Source: an uncultured Pelagibacteraceae bacterium
Lineage (GTDB): Bacteria; Pseudomonadota; Alphaproteobacteria; Pelagibacterales; Pelagibacteraceae
DNA length: 64,000 nucleotides
Direction of reading: 5' to 3'
Assembly (NCBI GenBank): GCA_902543535.1
Contig: CACBYG010000001.1
Location: forward strand, 163,080 to 227,079
Shown here in pieces: positions 1 through 8,394 of this stretch. A program made the position numbers and the translations under genes. Each line of letters begins with the position of its first letter. The stretch's first letter is position 1. The notes under the pieces are model-generated. The model searched no databases, had not been told where the DNA came from, and was given only the letters and a program-made list of their open reading frames with translations.

Positions 1-171
1 AAAAAAATAAAAAATTCAGTAATTAAAAATTTAGTAATCACAGATACAATTGATAATAAAAACAAAACCAAGAGTGCTAAAAACATTGAAGTTCTATCAA
101 TTTCAGCCTTGATGGGAGAGGCTATTAAAAGAATATCAAACTCAACGTCTGTTTCTGATTTATTTAAATAA
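1..171 (+). CDS. prs: ribose-phosphate pyrophosphokinase, C-terminal fragment
   Basis: Frame 1 is open from the window edge to a TAA at 169-171, giving 56 residues. It contains LVITDTI, the end of the ribose-phosphate/PRPP loop region of PRPP synthase, and ends AIKRISNSTSVSDLF, which matches the conserved C-terminus of Prs proteins. The enzyme makes PRPP from ribose 5-phosphate and ATP for nucleotide, histidine and tryptophan synthesis. The start lies outside the window. It is followed 46 bases later by rplY on the same strand, and prs-rplY-pth-ychF is a common bacterial gene order, which supports the call. Confidence 0.85.
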   Translation, partial: KKIKNSVIKNLVITDTIDNKNKTKSAKNIEVLSISALMGEAIKRISNSTSVSDLFK

Positions 172-217
172 TTACCTTGAGTTATTAAGGATCTTGAGCT
201 AAAAACCCCCTGATTTT

Positions 218-931
218 ATGAATACATTAGATGCCAATATTAGAAATACTAAAACTAAAGGTGAACTAAGCTCCCTAAGACACAACGGGAATGTGCCTGC
301 TATAATTTATGGTGGTGAGGCTCAAAATGAAAAAGTAACAATTTCAAAAAAATTATTAAAATCATTAATTGAAAAAGAAAATTTTTTGTCAAATATTATT
401 GCTTTAAATGTTGACGGCAAAACACAAAATGTTCTTCCCAAAGAAATAAAATATGACATCATTACAGATGAACCTATTCATGTAGATTTTTTAAGAGTGG
501 TCCCAGGTGTAAAAATTAAAATTGAGGTTCCGGTAAAATTTATTAATCACGAAAGTTCCCCAGGATTAAAGAGGGGTGGGGTATTAAACATAGTAAGAAG
601 AAAAGTTGAATTGAAATGTCCAAGTGAGAAAATTCCTGAAAATCTTGTGATAGATTTGGATGGAATTGATATTGGTGAGAGTTTCAAAATTTCATCGATA
701 AGCTTAGATCAAGAAGTAACGCCTACTATTCAAGGAAGAGACTTTGTAATTGCAACTTTAGCGGCGCCAACTGTAATGAAAGAACCTGAAAAACCAGCAG
801 AAGCAGAAGCAGCTGAGGGTGAAGAAGGAGCAGCAGGAGCAGAAGCTGCCCCTGCAGATGGTGATAAGCCTGCAGCCGAAGGTGACAAAAAAGAAGGTGA
901 AGATAAAAAACCTGCAGAAGAAAAAAAATAA
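218..931 (+). CDS. rplY: 50S ribosomal protein L25, CTC form
   Basis: A 237-residue L25/Ctc-family protein that binds 5S rRNA. The N-terminal L25 domain covers about residues 1-90 (MNTLDANIRNTKTKGELSSL; later GNVPAIIYGG), and the C-terminal beta 'TL5' domain about 95-185, including the typical VKINHESSPGLKRGG-like stretch. Residues from about 186 to the end form a low-complexity tail rich in Ala, Glu and Lys, as in many alphaproteobacterial CTC proteins. The sequence before the ATG (CCCCCTGATTTT) has no Shine-Dalgarno motif. It is followed 41 bases later by pth. Confidence 0.93.
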   Translation: MNTLDANIRNTKTKGELSSLRHNGNVPAIIYGGEAQNEKVTISKKLLKSLIEKENFLSNIIALNVDGKTQNVLPKEIKYDIITDEPIHVDFLRVVPGVKIKIEVPVKFINHESSPGLKRGGVLNIVRRKVELKCPSEKIPENLVIDLDGIDIGESFKISSISLDQEVTPTIQGRDFVIATLAAPTVMKEPEKPAEAEAAEGEEGAAGAEAAPADGDKPAAEGDKKEGEDKKPAEEKK

Positions 932-972
932 GTTATTAAAATTGAAATTTACTTCCCACTAAAATCCATTAT

Positions 973-1533
973 ATGCTTTTATTTGTAGGTTTAGGTAACC
1001 CAACTCCAGATAGTGAAAATAACAGACATAATGTTGGTTTCAAAATAATTGACTCTATTAATAAAAAATTTGGCTTATCAAAACAAAAACCAAAATTTAA
1101 AGGATTACTTACCACTGGTAACATTGCTGAACAGAAGGTTTATGCGATCAAGCCATTAACTTTTATGAATAATTCCGGAATATGTATTAGAGAACTCATT
1201 GAATATTTTAAAATTGATGCTGAAGATGTAATTGTTTTCCACGATGATTTAGATATTGAATTTGGAAAAATTAAAGCAAAGTTTGGGGGATCAAGTGCAG
1301 GACATAACGGTATAGCATCTATTGATAAATTTATTGGTAAAGATTATTCAAGAGTAAGAGTGGGAATTGGTAAACCAAAAGAAAATATGGAAGTAAGCGA
1401 TTATGTTTTACAAAATTTTGATGAGGATGAAATGATGGGTTTAGAAAAAATTACAAAAGATATTACAGACTCCATTTTGATATTAGTGAATAAAAAATTA
1501 GATTTATTTTCAAGTACAGTAAATAATAAATAA
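973..1533 (+). CDS. pth: peptidyl-tRNA hydrolase
   Basis: 186 residues, the normal length for bacterial Pth, which releases peptides from peptidyl-tRNA that has dropped off the ribosome. The N-terminus FVGLGNPTPDSENNRHNVGF carries the conserved GLGNP and the catalytic-site Asn/His (N-x-RHN). Further diagnostic segments are PLTFMNNSG and the HDDLDIEFGK stretch with the catalytic-region Asp, then GSSAGHNGI. The stop codon overlaps the start of ychF by one base (TAATG), so the two are almost certainly translationally coupled. Confidence 0.96.
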   Translation: MLLFVGLGNPTPDSENNRHNVGFKIIDSINKKFGLSKQKPKFKGLLTTGNIAEQKVYAIKPLTFMNNSGICIRELIEYFKIDAEDVIVFHDDLDIEFGKIKAKFGGSSAGHNGIASIDKFIGKDYSRVRVGIGKPKENMEVSDYVLQNFDEDEMMGLEKITKDITDSILILVNKKLDLFSSTVNNK

Positions 1534-2606
1534 TGAGTTTTAAATGTGGAATTGTTGGTTTGCCCAATGTTGGTAAATCTACGTTATTCAATGCACTCAC
1601 AAATTCTAGTAAAGCTCAGGCTGCGAATTTTCCCTTCTGTACTATAGACCCTAATATAGGGGTAGTTCCTGTTCCAGACGAGCGACTTGAAAAATTATCC
1701 AAAGTTTCTAATTCAAAAAAAATAATTAATACGACAATTTCTTTCGTTGATATAGCAGGCCTTGTGAAGGGTGCCTCAAAAGGTGAGGGTTTGGGAAATA
1801 AATTTCTTTCACATATAAGAGAGGTGGATGCTGTAATTCATATGATTAGATGCTTTGACTCTGATGATATTCAAAATGTTAACCCAACTGTTGATCCCAT
1901 TAGAGATTTAGAGATTATCGAAACAGAAATGATGCTTGCAGATTTAGAGTCTATACAAAAAAGATTGGAAAAAAATAACAAAAAAAATGTAGAGGAAGAG
2001 CAACTCAAAATTTTAGAAATTGCATTAGATTGTATAAATAATGATAAAGATATATCTGTTCTCAAATCTCAATTTGAAACAAAACAACTAAATCAAAGTG
2101 GATTATTATCCATTAAACCTAAGATATTTGTATGTAATGTTGATGAACAAAGTGTGAAGGAAGGTAACAATTATACAAATGCTTTCATTGAGAAATATGG
2201 AACAGAAAATACTTTAATAGTTTCAGCTGATATTGAAAATCAAATAAATGAATTAGAAAACGAAGAGAAAAAAAATTATATGGATATGATAGGCTTAAAA
2301 GATACTGGATTAAGCATGCTAATCCAAAAAGGGTATAAAATTTTAGAACTTGATACTTATTTTACATCTGGTCCAGAGGAAACCAGAGCTTGGACAATTC
2401 AAAAGAATTGTACTGCCCCAAAGGCTGCTGGTGAGATTCACACAGATTTTGAAAAAGGATTTATAAGAGCTGAAACGATTTCCTATGACGATTTTGTTTC
2501 TAATGATGGTTGGGTAAATTCTAAAACTAACGGAAAAATGAGACTTGAAGGTAAGGACTATATTGTAAAAGATGGAGATGTGTTAAACTTCCGATTTAAC
2601 ACGTGA
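1533..2606 (+). CDS. ychF: redox-regulated ATPase/GTPase YchF (OLA1 family)
   Basis: 357 residues, close to the 363 of E. coli YchF. The P-loop GLPNVGKSTLFNALT is at residues 9-23, the switch region DIAGLVKGASKGEGLGNKFL follows, and the C-terminal TGS domain begins about residue 275. OLA1/YchF proteins hydrolyse ATP in preference to GTP and bind ribosomes. Its ATG shares a base with the pth stop codon. Its last 24 bases overlap the 3' end of petC on the opposite strand. Confidence 0.95.
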   Translation: MSFKCGIVGLPNVGKSTLFNALTNSSKAQAANFPFCTIDPNIGVVPVPDERLEKLSKVSNSKKIINTTISFVDIAGLVKGASKGEGLGNKFLSHIREVDAVIHMIRCFDSDDIQNVNPTVDPIRDLEIIETEMMLADLESIQKRLEKNNKKNVEEEQLKILEIALDCINNDKDISVLKSQFETKQLNQSGLLSIKPKIFVCNVDEQSVKEGNNYTNAFIEKYGTENTLIVSADIENQINELENEEKKNYMDMIGLKDTGLSMLIQKGYKILELDTYFTSGPEETRAWTIQKNCTAPKAAGEIHTDFEKGFIRAETISYDDFVSNDGWVNSKTNGKMRLEGKDYIVKDGDVLNFRFNT

Positions 2607-3362
2607 CCAAATTCTCTTCATGCTAAAATAAACAAGTATTGTTAAAATTATAAGATAAACTATTGCCTTAAAGCCCATTTGATGTCTTGCTTCTAAACTT
2701 GGTTCCGCCGCCCACATTAAGAAAGTAGTTACATCTTTAGACATTTGTTCAACACTTGGATTCGTTCCGTCTGAATATTCAATAATTCCATCTGAGAGAG
2801 GTGCTGACATTTTAATTTTGTTACCGTACATATATTTATTGTAATGAACTCCATCATCTAAAATCATTCCACTTGGAGCTTCTTCATAGCCTTGTAATAA
2901 AGAATATATGTAATCTACTCCTCCTCCTCTAGCTTTTACTAATACCGACATATCTGGAGGATATGCACCACCATTAGCTGCTTCAGCTGCCTTAACATTT
3001 TCATAAGGCATCACAAATTTATCAGACAGTTTTCCTGGTCGTTGAAACATTTCACCATCTGCATTTGGTCCATCTGTCACCTCAAATGATGCAGCAATTG
3101 CTTTTGCTTGAGCTACTGAAAACTCTGGCCCACCTTTTTCAGATAGATTTCTATAACTTAAATATTTCATTGAATGGCAAGCTGCACAGACTTCTGTATA
3201 GACTTGATATCCTCTTTGAAGTGAAGCTCTATCGAATTTTCCAAATAGACCCTTGAAAGTCCAGTCAGTTTTTAAATACTCAACCTTTTCTGCAGAAATT
3301 ACGCTAGCGCTAGATGCACAAAACAATATTATTATTGATAATAGTTTAAAGATTTTTTTCAC
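2583..3362 (-). CDS. petC: cytochrome c1 of the bc1 complex
   Basis: 259 residues. An N-terminal signal peptide (MKKIFKLLSIIILFCASSAS) is followed by the heme c motif CAACH in EVCAACHSMKYLSYRNL. The axial Met is probably in NKIKMSAPLSDG, and a single C-terminal membrane anchor spans about residues 233-250. This is the periplasmic electron carrier of ubiquinol:cytochrome c reductase. The start codon is GTG, overlapping the TAG stop of petB by one base (TAGTG), so translation is coupled. It is the last gene of petA-petB-petC. The 3' end overlaps ychF by 24 bases. Confidence 0.95.
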   Translation of the reverse strand: MKKIFKLLSIIILFCASSASVISAEKVEYLKTDWTFKGLFGKFDRASLQRGYQVYTEVCAACHSMKYLSYRNLSEKGGPEFSVAQAKAIAASFEVTDGPNADGEMFQRPGKLSDKFVMPYENVKAAEAANGGAYPPDMSVLVKARGGGVDYIYSLLQGYEEAPSGMILDDGVHYNKYMYGNKIKMSAPLSDGIIEYSDGTNPSVEQMSKDVTTFLMWAAEPSLEARHQMGFKAIVYLIILTILVYFSMKRIWSRVKSEV

Positions 3363-4624
3363 TATTCTATTTTACTTTCCTTTTTTTTAGCCATAGCCAT
3401 ATTGGGCGATCCTCCCAGCACTGGTTCCGTAATACTTAATGGTAAAGGTATAGTCCTCTCCTTTAATCCCAGCACTGGTAAAATAACTAAAAAATGAAGG
3501 AAATAATAAGCTGTAGCAACTCTTGCAATCAATAAGTAAAGCCCTTCAGCAGGCATTGCACCCATGTAACCTAATATTAAAACGTCAGCTACTAGTATCC
3601 AATAAAATTGCTTATAGAGTGGTCTAAATACTGCTGATCTTATTTTTGAAGTATCTAGCCAAGGTAAAACAGCTAAAATTAAAATCGCAGATAACATTGC
3701 TACAACTCCAAGCAATTTATCAGGAACTGATCTTAAAATTGCATAAAAAGGTAAGAGATACCATTCAGGGACAATGTGTGCTGGTGTTACTAATGGATTG
3801 GCTTCTATATAATTATCAGCGTGACCTAAAATATTAGGGGCGTAAAATACAAAAAAAGCAAATACAATCATGAACATCAATAATGCAAATCCATCTTTAA
3901 TCACTATGTAAGGATGAAATGGAACTGTATCTTTTGATGGTTTTTTGATATCTATTCCAACAGGATTATTGTTACCAGGAACATGCAATGCCCAAATGTG
4001 TAAAACTACTAAACCTAAAATTAAAAAAGGTATTAGGTAATGTAGAGTAAAAAATCTAGTTAAAGTCGGATTATCCACAGAATATCCTCCCCACAACCAT
4101 GTTACTATACCTTCTCCAACAAGCGGTATTGCACTAAATAAATTTGTTATTACTGTTGCTCCCCAGAAGCTCATTTGTCCCCATGGTAAAACATAACCCA
4201 TGAAAGCAGCTGCCATCATCAGCAAGTAAATAATTATTCCAATAATCCAAATGATTTCTCTTGGAGATTTATATGATCCATAAAATAATGATCTAAAAAT
4301 ATGAATGTAAACTGCTAAGAAAAACATAGAGGCACCATTTGCGTGAATATATCTAATTAACCAACCATAATTAACATCTCTCATAATGTGCTCAACACTT
4401 TCAAATGCCATATCAGCGTGAGCAATATAATGCATCGCTAAAGTTAAACCTGTAACAATTTGAGTAATTAAACAAAATGTTAAAATTCCACCAAATGTCC
4501 ACCAGTAGTTTAGATTTTTTGGAGTTGGATAATCAGTTAAGTGATTTGCCAAAGTAAGTAATGGCAATCTATCATTAAACCATTTACCTGCTTTTGATGT
4601 TGGTGTGTATTCGTGTTCACTCAT
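3362..4624 (-). CDS. petB: cytochrome b of the bc1 complex
   Basis: 420 residues, a full-length bc1-type cytochrome b with eight expected membrane helices. The Qo-site PEWY motif is present ([18 protein letters not shown]). The heme-ligand histidine pairs lie in the helix B and D regions ([37 protein letters not shown]). It oxidises ubiquinol and carries out the Q cycle in the inner membrane. It sits five bases after petA and overlaps petC by one base. A short lysine-rich cytoplasmic tail ([11 protein letters not shown]) ends the protein. Confidence 0.97.
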   Translation of the reverse strand: MSEHEYTPTSKAGKWFNDRLPLLTLANHLTDYPTPKNLNYWWTFGGILTFCLITQIVTGLTLAMHYIAHADMAFESVEHIMRDVNYGWLIRYIHANGASMFFLAVYIHIFRSLFYGSYKSPREIIWIIGIIIYLLMMAAAFMGYVLPWGQMSFWGATVITNLFSAIPLVGEGIVTWLWGGYSVDNPTLTRFFTLHYLIPFLILGLVVLHIWALHVPGNNNPVGIDIKKPSKDTVPFHPYIVIKDGFALLMFMIVFAFFVFYAPNILGHADNYIEANPLVTPAHIVPEWYLLPFYAILRSVPDKLLGVVAMLSAILILAVLPWLDTSKIRSAVFRPLYKQFYWILVADVLILGYMGAMPAEGLYLLIARVATAYYFLHFLVILPVLGLKERTIPLPLSITEPVLGGSPNMAMAKKKESKIE

Positions 4625-4629
4625 ATATT

Positions 4630-5139
4630 TTATCCAATTTTAATTGTTTTAGCGTTAACAAATTCATACTTTGGAACTTCCATGTTCCATGGCGCTGGGC
4701 CTTTTCTAATTCTTCCAGAGGTATCATAATGTGAACCATGACAAGGACAAAACCATCCATCATAATCTCCTTTATCATTTAAAGGCACGCATCCCAGATG
4801 AGTGCATACACCAAGCATCACTAACCATTCAGGATTTTTTGCTCTGTCTTCATCTTTTTCTGGGTGTATCAAATCTTCCATTTTAACAGACCTTGCTTCG
4901 GCAATTTCTTCCTGGGTTCGTCTTCTTATAAAAACTGGTTTTCCTCTCCAAAGCACTGTAATTGTGTTGCCTGGCTTTAAAGAACTAACGTCGACTTCAG
5001 TACTAGCTAATGCTTTTACAGAAGCATCAGGATTCATTTGGTCCACTAACGGCCAAACAACTGCTGCAACACCGACTGCCCCAACAGCATAAGAGGCTGT
5101 AAATAAGAAATCTCTTCTTTCTGGTTTTTTATCTGACAC
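4630..5139 (-). CDS. petA: Rieske iron-sulfur subunit of the bc1 complex
   Basis: 169 residues. An ERRDFLF N-terminus followed by a hydrophobic segment (about residues 14-31) is a twin-arginine-type signal anchor. The two Rieske boxes are CTHLGC (ligands C112 and H114, with C117) and CPCHGSH (C131, C133, H134). The protein carries the 2Fe-2S cluster that takes electrons from ubiquinol to cytochrome c1. The start codon is GTG. It leads the petABC operon, and the 91-base gap upstream is shared with divergent trmL. Confidence 0.96.
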   Translation of the reverse strand: MSDKKPERRDFLFTASYAVGAVGVAAVVWPLVDQMNPDASVKALASTEVDVSSLKPGNTITVLWRGKPVFIRRRTQEEIAEARSVKMEDLIHPEKDEDRAKNPEWLVMLGVCTHLGCVPLNDKGDYDGWFCPCHGSHYDTSGRIRKGPAPWNMEVPKYEFVNAKTIKIG

Positions 5140-5196
5140 GATTAGTAACTGTTTATATTGTCTGTTTTGATTTAAATTACTTAATATACGAATTCA

Positions 5197-5202
5197 TATA
5201 AT
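5197..5202 (+). promoter_or_regulatory. possible -10 element upstream of trmL
   Basis: TATAAT, an exact sigma70 -10 match, lies 28 bases before the trmL ATG in the 91-base divergent gap (5140-5230) between petA and trmL. No convincing -35 lies at the right distance, and such hexamers are common by chance in AT-rich DNA. A TATAAA on the opposite strand could serve petA in the same way. This is a weak call. Confidence 0.3.
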
Positions 5203-5230
5203 ATAAAATATTAATTTTACTACTGATAGA

Positions 5231-5704
5231 ATGACACAGAATTCAACCATTTCAGGGCCAAAAATTGCATTATATGAGCCGGATATTCCACAAAATACTG
5301 CAGCAATAATAAGAACTTGTGCTTGTTTGGGTGCAAAACTGGAAATTATTGAGCCATGTGGTTTTCTACTGTCAGATAAAAGGTTTAAAAGAGTTGTCAT
5401 GGACTACATGGACCTTGAACAGATCGAATTTTATCAAAGCTCTGAGAAATTTTTTGAGAAAAAGCAGAATCAAAGAATTGTTTTAATGACAACCAAGGGA
5501 TCCATATCTTATACTGAATTTAAGTTTAAATCAGATGATACAATTTTATTTGGTCGTGAAAGTGCAGGTGTTCCTGAAAAGGTTCACAAACTAATCAAAG
5601 ATAGATTAAAGATCCCAATGAATGATAAAGTAAGATCACTAAATATTGCCTCATCTGTTGCTATAGTGTTGGCAGAAAGTTTAAGACAAATTAAATTAAT
5701 TTAA
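5231..5704 (+). CDS. trmL: tRNA (cytidine(34)-2'-O)-methyltransferase, SPOUT family
   Basis: 157 residues, the normal length of TrmL, which 2'-O-methylates the wobble base of certain tRNA-Leu isoacceptors. SPOUT motifs are IALYEPDIPQNTAAIIRTCA (motif 1), FGRESAGVPE (motif 2) and IPMNDKVRSLNIASSVAIVL (motif 3), which together form the AdoMet-binding trefoil knot. It is followed with no spacing by hemF (TAA then ATG). The ATG used is the first in frame after the divergent petA promoter region. Confidence 0.92.
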   Translation: MTQNSTISGPKIALYEPDIPQNTAAIIRTCACLGAKLEIIEPCGFLLSDKRFKRVVMDYMDLEQIEFYQSSEKFFEKKQNQRIVLMTTKGSISYTEFKFKSDDTILFGRESAGVPEKVHKLIKDRLKIPMNDKVRSLNIASSVAIVLAESLRQIKLI

Positions 5705-6532
5705 ATGGACATAGATATTAAAAAAGATCTAACAAGTAATTGGTTTAAACTATTACAAAATGCGATTTGTGATGACATCGTCAAGTTTGAGAGGAACAAA
5801 TTTAAATTTAAATCTACTTCTTGGAAAAGAAATAATAAAAAAGATGAGGGAGGTGGAGAATACAGAATTTTAAGTAATGGAAAAATATTTGAAAAAGTTG
5901 GTGTAAATTACTCAAAAGTATATGGAAAATTTCCAAAAAAATTTCAGAAAAATATTCTAGGTGCTGAAAAAGATCCAAGTTTTTGGGCATCAGGGATATC
6001 TATTGTAATGCATATGCAAAATCCTCATATTCCTGCAATGCATTTTAATACAAGGTTCATTTGTACAAAAAAAAATTGGTTCGGGGGTGGCATGGATGTT
6101 ACTCCAGCTATTAGAGATATAAGTGAAAAAAATAATTTTCACAAAAAATTAAAACTTATGTGTGACCAACATAATAAAAAATATTATACCAAATACAAAA
6201 AATGGTGTGACGAATATTTTTATTTACAACATAGAGATGAGGCAAGAGGAATAGGTGGTATTTTTTTTGATTATAAAAAAGATAACTTTGAAAAAGATTT
6301 TAAATTTGTAAGAGATGTGGGTGTAACATTTCAAATGTTATTTAATAATATTATAAGAAAAAAAATATCGAAAAAATGGACTTTAAAAGATAAAGAGAAA
6401 CAATATATTAAAAGAGGTCGTTATGCAGAATTTAACTTACTGTATGATAGAGGAACAAAATTTGGACTTCAAACTGGTGGTAATGTAGAGGGAATCCTAA
6501 TGTCCTTACCTCCAATTGCAAAATGGAAATAA
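5705..6532 (+). CDS. hemF: oxygen-dependent coproporphyrinogen III oxidase
   Basis: 275 residues (E. coli HemF has 299). Conserved blocks are NPHIPAMHFNTRFI, WFGGGMDVTP, YLQHRDEARGIGGIFFDY and RGRYAEFNLLYDRGTKFGL with LPPIAKW at the end. It decarboxylates coproporphyrinogen III to protoporphyrinogen IX using O2 in the heme pathway, and so serves the heme-rich bc1 and aa3 complexes in this window. The start directly abuts the trmL stop. The stop is four bases before the chosen greA ATG. Confidence 0.95.
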   Translation: MDIDIKKDLTSNWFKLLQNAICDDIVKFERNKFKFKSTSWKRNNKKDEGGGEYRILSNGKIFEKVGVNYSKVYGKFPKKFQKNILGAEKDPSFWASGISIVMHMQNPHIPAMHFNTRFICTKKNWFGGGMDVTPAIRDISEKNNFHKKLKLMCDQHNKKYYTKYKKWCDEYFYLQHRDEARGIGGIFFDYKKDNFEKDFKFVRDVGVTFQMLFNNIIRKKISKKWTLKDKEKQYIKRGRYAEFNLLYDRGTKFGLQTGGNVEGILMSLPPIAKWK

Positions 6533-6536
6533 GAAA

Positions 6537-7013
6537 ATGGATAAAGAACCAATAACACTAAATGGTCTCAATAAATTAAAAGAAGAATTAATTTATTTAA
6601 AGGAAAAAAAAAGACCTCAAATAGTAGCTGCAATTGCTGAAGCTAGATCTCACGGAGATTTAAAAGAAAATGCTGAGTATCATGCTGCAAAAGAGGAACA
6701 ATCACATAGTGAAGGAAGAATAACAGAAATTAATGACATAATTGCACGAGCAAACGTAATTGATGTAACTAAATTAAATAATGATGGTAAAGTAATTTTT
6801 GGTTCTACTGTTTATCTTGAAGATTTAGATACTGGGGAAAAAATAAATTATAAAATTGTTGGTAAAGATGAGGCTGATTTAAAACAAAAATTAATTTTTT
6901 TTCAATCTCCTATCAGTAAGGGTTTAATTGGTAAAAATAAAAACGATTTAGTTGAAATTACTACTCCATCAGGAGTGAAAAATTTTGAGATTAAAGACGT
7001 AAAATATATTTAA
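6537..7013 (+). CDS. greA: transcription elongation factor GreA
   Basis: 158 residues when started at the ATG at 6537, exactly the length of E. coli GreA. A longer in-frame start at 6516 would overlap hemF and add seven non-conserved residues, so I reject it. An N-terminal coiled coil with the tip region ARSHGDLKENAEYHAAKEEQ is followed by an FKBP-like C-terminal domain ending SPISKGLIGKNKNDLVEITTPSG. GreA rescues backtracked RNA polymerase by stimulating transcript cleavage. The 3' end overlaps pcnB on the other strand by four bases. Confidence 0.96.
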   Translation: MDKEPITLNGLNKLKEELIYLKEKKRPQIVAAIAEARSHGDLKENAEYHAAKEEQSHSEGRITEINDIIARANVIDVTKLNNDGKVIFGSTVYLEDLDTGEKINYKIVGKDEADLKQKLIFFQSPISKGLIGKNKNDLVEITTPSGVKNFEIKDVKYI

Positions 7014-8284
7014 CCTTTAGCAATTTTTTGAACTTGTTTATCTGAGATTTGAAAACCGTTTTGAACCCAAATTTCTTCTATCATCTTCAATTTATTTCCT
7101 AAAACTTTGCCTTCAGGAATATTGTACTTTGACATAAGAATATTTGCCCCAACAGGTAAGGTTGGCAAAGTTTTGTTGTTATAAAAATCAAGTAATTTAA
7201 CCAGTTTTTTTTCTAATTTTTTTGAAATAAATAACTTAAAACTAATAATATCAGTTACAGCTTGCCTGCCATTAAAATAAAAAATTTTATTCAAATTTTT
7301 TTCAGTAAAACAATTGATATTTACTTTTTGCTTATAAAAATTATCAACAAATTTTATTCTTTTTTGATCTTTATTAGAAATTTTAAATTTATATAAAAAA
7401 TAATCTGCGTTATCAGTTCCATCAATAATTAATAATGAAATCAATAAAATAAAATCAATTTTAGATAAATTTGTCTGTGCATATGGATTTAACTTTTTAA
7501 AACTTTGAAGATTTTTTAATTGAGGGAAAATTATCTCTATTAACTGAAGGCTTTCTTTATCCTTAAATAATTTAATAAAACCATCTGATTTTGTTAATTT
7601 TTTAAATTCCTCTACTAGTCTTTCAGAAGAAAGTTTTGAAATTCCTCCAATATTTCTTTTAATAGTTTTAAAAATTTCTAGCTCATGTTTGTTATTAGAA
7701 TAATTTAGAAAAAAACGTAGGTATCTTAATATCCTTAAGTAATCCTCTTGAATTCTTTCCTCTGGATTTCCTATAAATTTTACAGTTCCGCTTTCTAGAT
7801 CTTTTTTACCATAATGTGGATCAAACAAATTTCCGTCTTTATCAGAATAAATAGCATTAATAGAAAAATCTCTACGATTCGAGTCATCCTTCCAGTCTAA
7901 CGAAAATTCAACTTTAGCATGCCTTCCATCTGTTAAAACATCTTTTCTAAGAGTGGTGATTTCAAATTTTTGATTACCAATAATTGCAGTAATTGTTCCA
8001 TGGTCTATTCCTGTTTCATAGAAGTTAATATTATTTTTTTTGAGTGCATTACAAACTTCTGTGGGTATTAAGTTTGTAGCTAAGTCAATATCATCAACTT
8101 CTTCCTTTTTTATAATCTTTCGAATACATCCACCAACATATCTAACTTCACTAGTTTCTTTAAAATTATTTATTGCCTCAAATACTTTGTAGGCTGAAGT
8201 TTCCTGGGTAATCTTTTTTATGTTTTGACTTATGTAATCAAGATTTCTTGATCTGAAAAATATTTTATCTAATAATTTATCCAT
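7010..8284 (-). CDS. pcnB: tRNA nucleotidyltransferase (CCA-adding) / poly(A) polymerase family
   Basis: 424 residues, class II nucleotidyltransferase. The active-site head is RYVGGCIRKII (about 48-58) followed by DDIDLATNLIP with the catalytic DxD. Then come TDGRHAKVEF, the ATP/CTP-specificity neck RRDFSINAIY, and the RNA-binding helical region DYLRILRYLRFF. It repairs or adds tRNA 3' CCA ends; poly(A) polymerase activity cannot be excluded from sequence. The ATG lies only three bases after the encoded CCA of tRNA-Gln, so no separate ribosome-binding site is possible outside the tRNA. No other in-frame Met precedes the catalytic head. Confidence 0.88.
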   Translation of the reverse strand: MDKLLDKIFFRSRNLDYISQNIKKITQETSAYKVFEAINNFKETSEVRYVGGCIRKIIKKEEVDDIDLATNLIPTEVCNALKKNNINFYETGIDHGTITAIIGNQKFEITTLRKDVLTDGRHAKVEFSLDWKDDSNRRDFSINAIYSDKDGNLFDPHYGKKDLESGTVKFIGNPEERIQEDYLRILRYLRFFLNYSNNKHELEIFKTIKRNIGGISKLSSERLVEEFKKLTKSDGFIKLFKDKESLQLIEIIFPQLKNLQSFKKLNPYAQTNLSKIDFILLISLLIIDGTDNADYFLYKFKISNKDQKRIKFVDNFYKQKVNINCFTEKNLNKIFYFNGRQAVTDIISFKLFISKKLEKKLVKLLDFYNNKTLPTLPVGANILMSKYNIPEGKVLGNKLKMIEEIWVQNGFQISDKQVQKIAKG

Positions 8285-8287
8285 ATA

Positions 8288-8361
8288 TGGCTGGGGCGCT
8301 AGGATTCGAACCTAGGATGCCGGTACCAAAAACCAGTGCCTTACCGCTTGGCTACGCCCCA
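8288..8361 (-). tRNA. tRNA-Gln (anticodon TTG)
   Basis: The reverse complement folds as a cloverleaf. The acceptor arm is TGGGGCG paired with CGCCCCA, the D stem GCC/GGC, and the anticodon stem CTGGT/ACCGG encloses the loop TTTTGGT with anticodon TTG. The T arm is CTAGG-TTCGAAT-CCTAG. Discriminator G is followed by an encoded CCA (8288-8290). The gene lies between ispE (33 bases upstream) and pcnB (three bases downstream) on the same strand and may be part of their transcript. Confidence 0.96.
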
Positions 8362-8371
8362 ATATTGTTTT

Positions 8372-8380
8372 CATATAGCA
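8372..8380 (-). promoter_or_regulatory. possible extended -10 promoter for tRNA-Gln
   Basis: On the minus strand the 33-base gap between ispE and the tRNA contains TGCTATATG, an extended -10 (TGn plus a TATAAT-like hexamer). It lies ten bases before the tRNA 5' end, so a start there would need only a very short leader. No good -35 is seen. Co-transcription from ispE remains equally possible. Confidence 0.35.
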
Positions 8381-8394
8381 CAAAAAATTAAAAT

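Noticed and set aside
5194..5400. 68-codon ORF on the minus strand overlapping trmL
   Set aside because: It lies antisense to the conserved SPOUT motif 1 and shows no domain.
6516..6536. Longer greA start
   Set aside because: It overlaps hemF and adds residues not found in GreA; the ATG at 6537 gives 158 residues.
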